Assembly: GCA_027451285.1 (NCBI GenBank)
Contig: DAIDJP010000034.1
Span: 1-42,825 of the forward strand
Origin: Acidimicrobiaceae bacterium
GTDB lineage: Bacteria > Actinomycetota > Acidimicrobiia > Acidimicrobiales > RAAP-2
Direction of reading: 5' to 3'
Length of the DNA stretch: 42,825 nt
A program made the position numbers and the translations under genes. The notes below the pieces were generated by a model, which was not told the origin of the DNA, searched no databases, and saw only the letters and a program-made list of their open reading frames with translations. How positions within the stretch are numbered: position 1 is the stretch's first letter; every line of letters starts with the position of its first letter. Shown piece after piece: positions 35,918 to 42,825 of the stretch.

Positions 35918-36961
35918 TCACTCCCAGGTGCCGAGCGGCTCGGCCGCCTCGATGACGGCGGGCGCCGGGCGCCATCCCAAGCCGCCCGCGAGCGCGAGCG
36001 CTGCCCCGTCGGCGAGATCGACCGCGCCCACGTCGCTGGGCTCCTCCACGCAGCTCCGGGCGAAGACGCGGTTGACCCCGCGCGCGAAGTCCGACTCGAA
36101 GAAGCCCCCGAGGTAGACGCGCAGGCCCATCTCACGCGCTCGCGCGATGAGACTACGCGCGACGGCGTATCCGCCCACTCGCGCGGGCTTCACGCACAGC
36201 ATCGTGGCGGCGTGGTAGCGAACGATCTGCACGAGGTCTTGGAGGCTGCGACAGCCCTCGTCGATGCTGAGATCGACCCCGAGGTGCGCGGCCAGACGCG
36301 AGTGGTCGGCTACGTTGCCCACGGCGAAGGGCTGTTCGATCGCGTCGATCCTCGCCACCTCACTGATGGCGCGCCACTGGCTCAGCACGTCCTCGGCGCT
36401 CGTGGCCGAGCAGTTGAAATCCAGCAGGACCGGCGCGTCGAGCTCGGCCAGCGAGGCGAGGGCTGCGTCGCTCAGTGCTCCGGGAGCGGTCTTCACGCGA
36501 ACGCGCGCCGCGTCGCCGACCGACCAGGGAGTGGACAGGTCGACCATCGAGACCGTGGCCTGGATCGGCGTCGAATACTGCGCGGGCCAGAGTGTGGCGA
36601 GGTCGCTGTCACGGGCGCGCAGCTCGCGGTCCATCAACGCCATCTCCACCAACGCCCCGGCCACCCGGCTGGCCGGGCGCTCGCCCACGAGGCTGGTGGT
36701 GCGCGCCCACGCCGGCGGCTCGTGCTCGCGGCTCACGACGCGCATCAGGCGCGGAATGACGACCTCGAGCAGTTCGCTCACGACCTCTGCGACGCTGGGA
36801 TCGCCGTTGAGGGCCACGCCCTGGGGAGAGACCTCGCCGAAGCCGACGTGGCCTGCGTGCTCGATCTCGAGGTAGAGCCGGGCGCGCTCGTCGTGGCGCT
36901 GTGCGGCGGCGGCGACGGGTCGGCGCAGGCGCGCGTGCGCTTCCCAAAGGCTCACTCTCAC
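35918..36961 (-). CDS. menC: Enolase-superfamily protein, o-succinylbenzoate synthase (MenC)-like
   Basis: 347 residues. Enolase fold with N-terminal capping domain (GHVGFGEVSPQGVALNG) and a barrel with the superfamily residues in order: ARVRVKTAPG (Arg155, Lys157), VLLDFNCSAT (Asp181, Asn183), DAIEQPF (Glu209), LSIDEG (Asp234, Glu235) and LCVKPARVGG (Lys258). The two acid-base lysines (157 and 258) and three metal carboxylates are present; the first Lys of the KxK motif is Arg. The layout fits MenC of menaquinone synthesis, but dipeptide epimerase or N-acylamino-acid racemase relatives cannot be excluded. No other men gene is in the window. It appears to head the operon leading to pdtaR, polA and rpsA. 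Confidence 0.8.
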   Translation of the reverse strand: MRVSLWEAHARLRRPVAAAAQRHDERARLYLEIEHAGHVGFGEVSPQGVALNGDPSVAEVVSELLEVVIPRLMRVVSREHEPPAWARTTSLVGERPASRVAGALVEMALMDRELRARDSDLATLWPAQYSTPIQATVSMVDLSTPWSVGDAARVRVKTAPGALSDAALASLAELDAPVLLDFNCSATSAEDVLSQWRAISEVARIDAIEQPFAVGNVADHSRLAAHLGVDLSIDEGCRSLQDLVQIVRYHAATMLCVKPARVGGYAVARSLIARAREMGLRVYLGGFFESDFARGVNRVFARSCVEEPSDVGAVDLADGAALALAGGLGWRPAPAVIEAAEPLGTWE

Positions 36962-36996
36962 GACGTCACTTTAGGTAGGCTTCCGGGGTCGCTCTA

Positions 36997-37083
36997 GCCC
37001 GGATGGCGGAATCGGCAGACGCGGAGGCCTCAAAAGCCTTTACTCGAAAGGGTGTGTGGGTTCAAGTCCCACTCCGGGCACCA
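36997..37083 (+). tRNA. tRNA-Leu(CAA)
   Basis: 87 nt with encoded CCA. Acceptor stem GCCCGGA pairs with TCCGGGC. The anticodon arm is AGGC-CTCAAAA-GCCT with anticodon CAA (reads UUG). The variable arm is long (TTTACTCGAAAGGGT) and the T-arm is TGTGG-GTTCAAGT-CCCAC. It lies 35 bp from the divergent menC-like start and 68 bp before fabD. No integration remnant is visible next to it. Confidence 0.96.
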
Positions 37084-37151
37084 CGCGCGCCGCCTCGACG
37101 CGCGTCGCGCCGCGGCGCGATCGCGCCGCGCGCCGCTGTTACCGTGGCACC

Positions 37152-38075
37152 ATGATCGATGAGAATCTCGCCCTGCGCGACGACGTCGTCGCGCTCTTTC
37201 CGGGCCAGGGCTCCCTCTCCGGCGGCGCCGGGCGCGCCTGGGCCTCCTCCGCCAACTGGGAACTCGTCGGGCGCGTCTCCGAGTCGGCCGGCCTCGACGT
37301 CGAGTATCTGCTGCTCGAGGCGAGCGACGAGGAGGTCGTGCGCACCGACCGCGCCCAGATCGCGACCTTCGCCCTGTCGCTCGTGAGCTACCACGACCTG
37401 CTCGATCTGGGGGTGCGACCGCGCTACCTGCTGGGTCACAGCCTGGGCGAGTTCTCCGCGCTCGTGGCCTCGGGCCTACTCGGACTCGACGACGGGGCCC
37501 GCCTCATCGCGGTGCGCGGCTCAGCGATGGCCGCCGCGGCCGAGGCCGCCGCCGGTTCGATGGTCGCTCTCATGGGCGGCGACGACGACGCGCGCGCGGC
37601 TCTCGACTCGCTCGCCGACATCTGGGTCGCCAACATCAACGGCACCGGACAGATCGTCGTGAGCGGCACCCGCGCGGCGCTCGATCACCTGGTGAGCGTG
37701 CACCGCGACCTCGGGTGGCGCCGCGCCACCCCCCTGCCCGTCGGCGGCGCCTTCCACTCGCCCCTGATGGCTCCGGCCCAGAACGAGCTCGACCGGGCTC
37801 TCGAGTCCGTCACCTGGGCCAGCACCGAGCAGACCCTGATCGCCAACGTCGACGGCGCGGTGCACACGACGGCCGACGAGTGGCGACACCTCCTGTCTCG
37901 CCAGCTCACCTCGCCCGTGGAGTTCCTCGCCGCCACCCTGGCGCTGCCCGAGAGCGTCACGACCTCCGTCGAGATGGCCCCGGCGGGCGTTCTCACCGGT
38001 CTCACCAAGCGCATCCGAACCTTCGAACGCCAGGTCAGCCCCGGCGTGCCCGAACAACTTCAGGAGGTCCTATGA
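37152..38075 (+). CDS. fabD: Malonyl-CoA:ACP transacylase
   Basis: 307 residues from ATG 37152; the frame extends upstream into the tRNA and is ignored. VVALFPGQGSLSGG, the nucleophile YLLGHSLGEFSALVASG (Ser97), the active-site arginine in GARLIAVRGSAMAAAAE, the Asn-rich ANINGTGQIVVSG, and catalytic VGGAFHSPLMAPA (His). It transfers malonyl from CoA to the acyl carrier protein encoded two genes on. Stop overlaps the fabG start (ATGA). Confidence 0.95.
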   Translation: MIDENLALRDDVVALFPGQGSLSGGAGRAWASSANWELVGRVSESAGLDVEYLLLEASDEEVVRTDRAQIATFALSLVSYHDLLDLGVRPRYLLGHSLGEFSALVASGLLGLDDGARLIAVRGSAMAAAAEAAAGSMVALMGGDDDARAALDSLADIWVANINGTGQIVVSGTRAALDHLVSVHRDLGWRRATPLPVGGAFHSPLMAPAQNELDRALESVTWASTEQTLIANVDGAVHTTADEWRHLLSRQLTSPVEFLAATLALPESVTTSVEMAPAGVLTGLTKRIRTFERQVSPGVPEQLQEVL

Positions 38076-38773
38076 GCCGTCTCGTCCTCGTGACCGGTGC
38101 CAGCCGAGGCATCGGCGCCGCGATCGCCGAGCGATTCTGCGCGGCCGGTGACTCCGTGGTCGCCCTGTCGCGCTCGGGAGAGGCGCCAGCGGGCGTCGCG
38201 CGTGCGCTCGCGGTCGACGTCGCGGATTCAGCCGCCGTCAGCGACGCGGTCAAGTCCGCAGTCGCCGACTTCGGACCGGTGGCCGTAGCGGTCGCCAACG
38301 CGGGAGTCACCCGCGACGGGCTGGCCCTGCGCATGTCCGACGAGCAGTGGCGCGACGTGCTCTCGGTCAACCTGGACGGGGCGTTCTACACGGCGCGCGC
38401 GGTGCTGGCCTCCATGGTGCGCGCCCGCGCGGGCTCGATCATCTTCATCGGCTCGATCAGCCCCTTCTACGGCGTGCCGGGCCAGGCCAACTACGCCGCG
38501 GCCAAGGCCGGCCTGGTCGGGCTGGCCCGCAGCCTGGCGCGCGAGGTCGCCTCGCGCGGGGTGACCGTCAACGTGGTCGCTCCGGGCTTCGTCGACACCG
38601 ACATGACGAGCGAACTGGCCGGTAAGGACGAGATGCTGGCGCTGGTGCCGGCCCAGCGCATCGGGGTGCCGGCCGACGTCGCCGGGGTCGTGGGATTCCT
38701 CGCCGGCGATGACGCGCGCTACATCACCGGCGCGGTCATTCCCGTCGACGGCGGGCTGGCCATGGGTCTCTAA
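38072..38773 (+). CDS. fabG: 3-oxoacyl-ACP reductase (short-chain dehydrogenase)
   Basis: 233 residues. NADP-binding LVLVTGASRGIGAAIAERF, VANAGVTRDGLALRMSDEQW with the NAG motif, SVNLDGAF (Asn100), and catalytic Ser128 (FIGSISPFYGVPGQANYAAA), Tyr141 and Lys145 (KAGLVGLARSLA). The C-terminus APGFVDTDMT and GAVIPVDGGLAMGL is typical of FabG. Reduces 3-oxoacyl-ACP in fatty-acid elongation. Coupled to fabD by ATGA overlap; acpP follows after 51 bp. Confidence 0.94.
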   Translation: MSRLVLVTGASRGIGAAIAERFCAAGDSVVALSRSGEAPAGVARALAVDVADSAAVSDAVKSAVADFGPVAVAVANAGVTRDGLALRMSDEQWRDVLSVNLDGAFYTARAVLASMVRARAGSIIFIGSISPFYGVPGQANYAAAKAGLVGLARSLAREVASRGVTVNVVAPGFVDTDMTSELAGKDEMLALVPAQRIGVPADVAGVVGFLAGDDARYITGAVIPVDGGLAMGL

Positions 38774-38824
38774 TCTGGTCCCGCGCGTTGAATAGAATGA
38801 ACCGACACAAATTAAGGGGCTGAC

Positions 38825-39064
38825 ATGGACCGCAACGAAGCATTCGCCAAATTCACCGAGAACGCCGTCGAGGTCCTGGCCGTCGACGCCGCGCAGGTGA
38901 CGCCGGAGGCGTCCTTCGCCGACGACCTGGGCGCCGACAGCCTCGACCTCGTCGAGTTGGTGATGGCCCTCGAGGAGACCTTCGACATCGAGGTGGCCGA
39001 GGACGAGCTCAAGGACATCACCACCGTCGGCCAGGCCTTCGAACTCGTCTACGCCAAGCTCTAG
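38825..39064 (+). CDS. acpP: Acyl carrier protein
   Basis: 79 residues. Phosphopantetheine attachment in [19 protein letters not shown] (Ser39). Helices II and III are acidic ([13 protein letters not shown]) as required for partner binding. Preceded by AAGGGG at 38814-38819; a TAGAAT at 38793-38798 could be a -10 box, but no clear -35 was seen. The stop shares one base with the fabF start (TAGTG), so both are made together. Confidence 0.97.
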   Translation: MDRNEAFAKFTENAVEVLAVDAAQVTPEASFADDLGADSLDLVELVMALEETFDIEVAEDELKDITTVGQAFELVYAKL

Positions 39065-40263
39065 TGCGCGTCGCCGTAAGCGCTGAGGGACCCGTCCAGG
39101 GTCGTCGCGTGGCGGTCACCGCGTTGGGCGCGATCAGCTGCGCCGGCGTGGGCGTGGCCGCCCTCTGGGACGCCCTCGTCCAATCAGTCGCTCCGGCGAG
39201 CAAGCGCATCAGCGACTTCGACTCCACGGGCCTGGGCAACGCCAAGGAACTGCGTCGCCTCGACCCCTTCACGCTCTACGCGCTGATGGCGGCCGACGAG
39301 GCCTGGCGCGCGAGCGGACTCGTGGGACCCTACGACGACGGCGCCTCGATCGTCACGACCGGCATCGGCGGTCTCCAGACGGTCCTCGAGCAGGTGAACG
39401 TCCTGCGCGAGAAGGGCGCCAATCGCGTCTCGCCCTTCATGGTGCCGATGATGATGCCCAACGCGGCCACGGCCGCCGTCTCGATGCGTTTCGGCCTGGG
39501 TGGCCCCGCCGAGACGGTCACGACCGCCTGCGCCGCCGGCACCCACGCGATCGGCAACGCGGCGCGTCTCATCGCCTCGGGACGCTCGCGCGTCGCCGTC
39601 GCCGGTGGCGCCGAGGCCGTCATGGTCGAGATCGCCGAGGCGGGCTTTCGCAACATGACCGCGCTGTCCAACGAGGAGTTCTCGCGGCCCTTCGACCTGA
39701 ACCGTGACGGATTCGTGATGGGCGAGGGCGCGGGGATCTTGATCCTCGAGGACTGGGACTTCGCCCACGAGCGCGGCGCGACGATCCTCGCCGAGGTGAT
39801 CGGCGCAGCCTCGACCGCCGACGCACATCACATCACCGCCCCGGACCCGGCCGGCGTGGGCGCCACGCGCTGCATGGAACTCGCCCTGGCCGACGCCGAC
39901 ATCACGCCCGCCGACGTGTCGCACATCAACGCCCACGGCACGTCGACACCCCTCAACGACCTCGCCGAATCGATCGCCGTGCACCACGTCTTCGGCGAGA
40001 ACCCGCCGCCGGTCACCTCCATCAAGGGCCACCTGGGTCACTCACTGGCCGCCGCCGGCGCCCTGGAGGGCGTCGCCTCGGTGCTGACGCTCGTGAACCA
40101 GCTCATTCCGCCCACCGCCGGCACCACCCAGGTGGATCCGGCGATCGGTCTCGACGTCGTCATCGGCGCGCCGCGCGCGACACAACTCGACGTGGTGCTG
40201 TCGAACTCCTTCGGATTTGGCGGCCACAACGGCTCCGTCGTCTTTCGCCGCTACCAGGGCTAA
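39064..40263 (+). CDS. fabF: 3-oxoacyl-ACP synthase II (FabF type)
   Basis: 399 residues from GTG 39064. Thiolase-fold condensing enzyme with VAVTALGAISCAGVG, nucleophile VTTACAAGTHAIGNAARL (Cys156), first histidine HINAHGTSTPLND (His291), the lysine and second histidine SIKGHLGHSLAAAGALEG (Lys321, His326), and the C-terminal SNSFGFGGHNGSVVFRRY. Elongates acyl-ACP with malonyl-ACP. End of the fabD-fabG-acpP-fabF run; its stop overlaps that of the convergent TrpF-like gene. Confidence 0.95.
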   Translation: MRVAVSAEGPVQGRRVAVTALGAISCAGVGVAALWDALVQSVAPASKRISDFDSTGLGNAKELRRLDPFTLYALMAADEAWRASGLVGPYDDGASIVTTGIGGLQTVLEQVNVLREKGANRVSPFMVPMMMPNAATAAVSMRFGLGGPAETVTTACAAGTHAIGNAARLIASGRSRVAVAGGAEAVMVEIAEAGFRNMTALSNEEFSRPFDLNRDGFVMGEGAGILILEDWDFAHERGATILAEVIGAASTADAHHITAPDPAGVGATRCMELALADADITPADVSHINAHGTSTPLNDLAESIAVHHVFGENPPPVTSIKGHLGHSLAAAGALEGVASVLTLVNQLIPPTAGTTQVDPAIGLDVVIGAPRATQLDVVLSNSFGFGGHNGSVVFRRYQG

Positions 40264-40913
40264 AACCACTCCTCGAAGCGCCGCGCGACGAAGGTGTTCT
40301 CGTAAGCCCAACGGGCGTTGGCGATGAAGGCGCCCAGGCGCGCCGGATCCTTCACCCCCGGGGCCACCTCGACGCCGGCGCGCACATCTACCCCAAAGAC
40401 CGGGTAGTTCTGCACGACGTCGACGACGTTGGACTCGTTGAGTCCGCCCGAGGCGATCACCGGAACGCTCAGGGTCTCGTCCGCGAAGACCCCGAGGGAG
40501 TCGATCAGCGAGTTCTGGTCGTCGGCCTCGGGCAGGACCAGGTAGTCGACGCCGCTCGGCGCGGCGGCGATCGCCGTGCTCGGCAGACTGCGTAGCACGG
40601 TGTTCACGCGCTCGGCGACGTAGGAGATCTCCTCGGCCGCGGCCGGCCCGTCGATCTGCACCGCCGTAAGGCCCAGCCGGTTGGCGATCTCGACGATGCG
40701 CGAGGGCAGTTCGCCGCGAAAGACGCCGATCGAGATCGCCCCCTGGGGCAAGCGACGCAAGATGTCGTGCACGTCATCGGGGCTGACCCGCCGCGGGGTC
40801 GGCCCGAACTCGAATCCCACCGCGTTCGCACCGAGGCCGATCGAAAAGAGGGCGTCCTCTTCGGTGGTGACTCCCGAGACCTTGATGAACAGTCCCTCGA
40901 CGATGAAGCGCAT
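40260..40913 (-). CDS. TrpF-fold protein lacking the usual catalytic residues
   Basis: 217 residues. The overall pattern of phosphoribosylanthranilate isomerase is present: GLGANAVGFEFGPTPRRVSP (26-45), SIGVFRG (61-67), VIASGGLNESNV (152-163) and FGVDVRAGVEVAPGVKD (173-189), the phosphate-binding loops. The general-base Cys of the KICG motif is Ser (IKVSGVT, Ser13), the QLHG motif is QIDG (86-89), and the strand that should carry the general-acid Asp and GGTG reads YLVLPEADDQ. It therefore probably does not isomerise phosphoribosylanthranilate, though it may bind a phosphorylated ligand. Not near other trp genes. It follows ygfZ by 33 bp on the same strand, preceded by GGGGAGG. Confidence 0.75.
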   Translation of the reverse strand: MRFIVEGLFIKVSGVTTEEDALFSIGLGANAVGFEFGPTPRRVSPDDVHDILRRLPQGAISIGVFRGELPSRIVEIANRLGLTAVQIDGPAAAEEISYVAERVNTVLRSLPSTAIAAAPSGVDYLVLPEADDQNSLIDSLGVFADETLSVPVIASGGLNESNVVDVVQNYPVFGVDVRAGVEVAPGVKDPARLGAFIANARWAYENTFVARRFEEWF

Positions 40914-40946
40914 TCATCCTCCCCGCCTCAGGCTAGAGGACGGGTC

Positions 40947-41630
40947 CTAGGCGACGTCGAGTTCGATTGGCAGGTCCCCGCGCACCGACGCCTCGAGCAG
41001 GCTGCGGTGCGCGAAGCCGAGCGCCACGACTCGGCCGTCACGGCGTACGGCGCTGGTCACTCCGCTCGGCCCGGCCGGGCCGCGCGAGGTGAGGGCCGCC
41101 TCAACTACCTCGAGACTCGGCGCGCTCGCGCGCACGAGGCGCCACGGGACGTTGCCCGAGCGCGCGTCCAGGCGCGCCACGAGTTCCTGGCCCGTGTAGC
41201 AGCCCTTGGTGAAGGAGACGGCGTCGCGGATCAGCGCCGCGCCGTAGCTCTGGGCGGGCAGGTGCGCCGCGAACTCGGCCTCGCCGGGCACGAGGGCTCC
41301 GATCTGCTCGCCTAGCGTGGCGAGGGGCCCAGCGCAGTCGCCCTCGAGGGTGATCGAACAGCGCGCGCGCAGGCGAAAGCGATTGAGGCGCGCCAGCACC
41401 GTGTCGGCCAACGCGCCGGGCACCACCAGGTCCACGCCGTCCTCGCGTCGGGTCACCCACAGGCTCGAGATCACCGCACCGTCGGGCTCGAGCACGAGCG
41501 ACCACGCGCCTGCGGCGCGCTCGACGTCCTGGGTCAACTGTCCCTGCAGGTAGCTAACGGCGCCCTCGCCGTCCACGCGCAGGCGCGACCAGACGAGAGG
41601 AGTCGTCGCGTCGAGGGGCTCGGAAATCAT
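40947..41630 (-). CDS. ygfZ: Folate-binding iron-sulfur maintenance protein YgfZ
   Basis: 227 residues from ATG 41630; the frame reaches 41744 but the extension overlaps the divergent gene. GcvT-like fold with WSRLRVDGEGAVSYLQGQLT QDV, LVVPGALADTVLARLNRFRL RA, and the defining motif FTKGCYTGQELVARLDARSG (Lys142-Gly-Cys144-Tyr-x-Gly-Gln-Glu). YgfZ proteins use tetrahydrofolate to help maintain certain Fe-S enzymes. It is upstream of the TrpF-like gene and divergent from the small protein at 41677 across 46 bp. Confidence 0.93.
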   Translation of the reverse strand: MISEPLDATTPLVWSRLRVDGEGAVSYLQGQLTQDVERAAGAWSLVLEPDGAVISSLWVTRREDGVDLVVPGALADTVLARLNRFRLRARCSITLEGDCAGPLATLGEQIGALVPGEAEFAAHLPAQSYGAALIRDAVSFTKGCYTGQELVARLDARSGNVPWRLVRASAPSLEVVEAALTSRGPAGPSGVTSAVRRDGRVVALGFAHRSLLEASVRGDLPIELDVA

Positions 41631-41676
41631 CGCACCAGTAGAGTATGCGTCGCACGACGCGGCGGAGCGAGGACAG

Positions 41677-41868
41677 ATGAGTAAGGCCCAGATGGAACTC
41701 GCGACGATCACCTCGACGATGAGCGATCTCGCGACGCGCCTCACCGCGCTGGTCGAGAGCGAGGGTCAGGCCCTGCCCACCGATGTCTACAGCGAGCTCG
41801 TGGGCGCCGAGCGCACGATCGGGGCGTTGCTGCGCCGTCTCAACCGATTGGCGAATCGTCCGCTCTAG
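41677..41868 (+). CDS. Small helical protein, unknown function
   Basis: 63 residues from ATG 41677 (upstream GAGGACAG). Sequence is two predicted amphipathic helices: TSTMSDLATRLTALVESEG then YSELVGAERTIGALLRRLNR LANRPL. Similar short proteins, with a basic second helix, are often seen unnamed in actinobacterial genomes. It lies 19 bp before mshD on the same strand. Confidence 0.55.
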   Translation: MSKAQMELATITSTMSDLATRLTALVESEGQALPTDVYSELVGAERTIGALLRRLNRLANRPL

Positions 41869-41887
41869 GCCCGGATAGCCTCGCTAG

Positions 41888-42724
41888 ATGCCAGAAACGT
41901 GGGAATCGACGACGGTGCTCTCCAGCCGTCAGCGACTCGACGTGCTGACCTGGCTCAACTACCTCGAGGTGCACCTGGGCCGCGAGGCGATCGACGAAGG
42001 TCGTCGACGCGCGGTCGTGCACGAAACACCGGCCGAGCACTGGCTGCGCTACGAGAGCGGCTATCTCGCCGGCTACGCCATGGTCACCGGGCGCTCCGAA
42101 CCCTCCCTGGAGATGGCCGGCGGAGGCTTTGACCCCGATCTGCTCGCGCGCGTGCTCCAGCACCATCCCCAGGTCGACTGGTGGACCCGCGGGCCTCAGG
42201 CGCGCGACGGTGGACACGATCTGCGCACCCTGCAGTTCCTCTGCGTGGGCCTACCCGTTGCCGTCGAGCCGGTGCCCGCGGGCGCGACGCTGCGCACGTT
42301 CGACGCCACGCGCGACGAGGACGCCTGGCTGGCCCAGAACAACGCGGCCTTCGCCGACCACCCCGAGCAGGGCGCCTGGCACCTGAGCGACCTCGACGAG
42401 CGAGCGCGCGAGCCGTGGTTCGACCCCTCCGGATTCCTCGTGCTCGAGATGGACGGCGAGCTCGTCGCCTCGTGCTGGACCAAGGTCCACGAGCTCTACC
42501 AGGAGCGCTTCGGCGAGATCTACGTCATCTCGGTCCACCCGCGCTTTCAGGGCCGGCGACTGGGTCGCGTGATGGTCACTCAGGGTCTCGCCGTCCTGCG
42601 CCAGCGCGGGGTCTCCACGGTCGGCCTCTTCGTCGACGAGTCGAATCTCAGCGCGCGGGCGCTCTACCAGTCACTGGGCTTCACGCTCGTGCGAGAAGAC
42701 CACCTGACGAGGTTTCGCCGCTAG
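41888..42724 (+). CDS. mshD: Mycothiol synthase-like double GNAT acetyltransferase
   Basis: 278 residues. The N-terminal GNAT-like half is degenerate (VLTWLNYLEVHLGREAID, LAGYAMVTGRSEPSLEMAGG). The C-terminal half matches MshD closely: AWLAQNNAAFADHPEQGAWH LSDLDERAREPWFDPSGFLV, LVASCWTKVHE, GEIYVISVHPRFQGRRLGRV with the acetyl-CoA loop, and VGLFVDESNLSARALYQSLG F. MshD performs the last step of mycothiol synthesis, acetylating Cys-GlcN-Ins. Its presence supports an actinobacterial host. Its stop overlaps that of the gene entering from the right edge. Confidence 0.9.
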   Translation: MPETWESTTVLSSRQRLDVLTWLNYLEVHLGREAIDEGRRRAVVHETPAEHWLRYESGYLAGYAMVTGRSEPSLEMAGGGFDPDLLARVLQHHPQVDWWTRGPQARDGGHDLRTLQFLCVGLPVAVEPVPAGATLRTFDATRDEDAWLAQNNAAFADHPEQGAWHLSDLDERAREPWFDPSGFLVLEMDGELVASCWTKVHELYQERFGEIYVISVHPRFQGRRLGRVMVTQGLAVLRQRGVSTVGLFVDESNLSARALYQSLGFTLVREDHLTRFRR

Positions 42725-42825
42725 CTGCCCACCGCGTGGCCGACGAAGAACGTGACCGCGGCCGCGGCCGCGGCGATCCAGGTCTGGCGCAGGGCCCAGC
42801 GCACCACCCCGCGACGGGTGAACCA
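42721..42825 (-). CDS. C-terminus of a membrane protein, possibly VIT/CCC1 family (partial)
   Basis: The last 34 codons of a minus-strand gene: WFTRRGVVRWALRQTWIAAA followed by AAAVTFFVGHAVGS and TAG. A basic stretch then one hydrophobic helix ending in VGHAVG resembles the last helix of VIT/CCC1 iron-manganese transporters, which end in a similar AVTFxIGxxxG pattern. Too short for certainty. It converges on mshD with overlapping stops. Confidence 0.4.
   Translation of the reverse strand, partial: WFTRRGVVRWALRQTWIAAAAAAVTFFVGHAVGS

Overview
The window is high-GC, gene-dense bacterial chromosome that looks actinobacterial. Supporting this are a mycothiol-synthase-like acetyltransferase (MshD) at 41888, a response regulator of the PdtaR/ANTAR type next to polA and rpsA, the coaE-uvrB-uvrA and uvrC-rapZ-yvcK-gap-pgk-tpiA-secG gene orders, and a RepSA-type replication initiator. 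An early-branching class such as Acidimicrobiia is my best guess, partly because whiA is missing from its usual place between yvcK and gap. This is an inference, not a proven assignment.

Left third (1-11311): an accessory region built against the 3' end of a tRNA-Leu(GAG) gene (11225-11311, minus strand). Four further copies of the tRNA 3' end, seen on the plus strand as TGGTGTCGGAGGC or one mismatch from it, lie at 621, 2312, 2381 and 4886. They split the region into segments: a Phd/VapC toxin-antitoxin pair (1-600); an ECF sigma factor with a translationally coupled single-pass membrane protein (621-2312); a 69-bp repeat-to-repeat scar (2312-2381); a decayed element ending in a serine integrase (2381-4886); and a compact, apparently complete element (4886-11237). 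The last carries AT-richer genes for secreted or membrane proteins of unknown function, a rolling-circle Rep protein and a second serine integrase. Both integrase reading frames run across the attachment site. The second takes its stop codon from inside the tRNA gene. Both integrases are preceded by a related small open frame.

Middle (11346-25173, minus strand): one long, tightly coupled run coaE-uvrB-uvrA-uvrC-rapZ-yvcK-gap-pgk-tpiA-secG-(peptide-binding protein), combining CoA synthesis, excision repair, cell-wall/carbon regulation, lower glycolysis and secretion. Divergent from it is a four-gene dipeptide/oligopeptide ABC importer (dppBCDF-like, 25270-29024) without its own binding protein; the orphan binding protein at 11346 may serve it. 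Two further plus-strand genes follow (a secreted protein and an alpha/alpha-toroid protein).

Right third: a minus-strand operon menC-like, coiled-coil protein, pdtaR, polA, rpsA (36961 to 30972); a tRNA-Leu(CAA) at 36997; a fatty-acid synthesis cluster fabD-fabG-acpP-fabF (37152-40263); a convergent ygfZ and a TrpF-like protein lacking the usual catalytic residues; a small protein; mshD; and the C-terminus of a membrane protein at the right edge. No CRISPR array or rRNA was seen.
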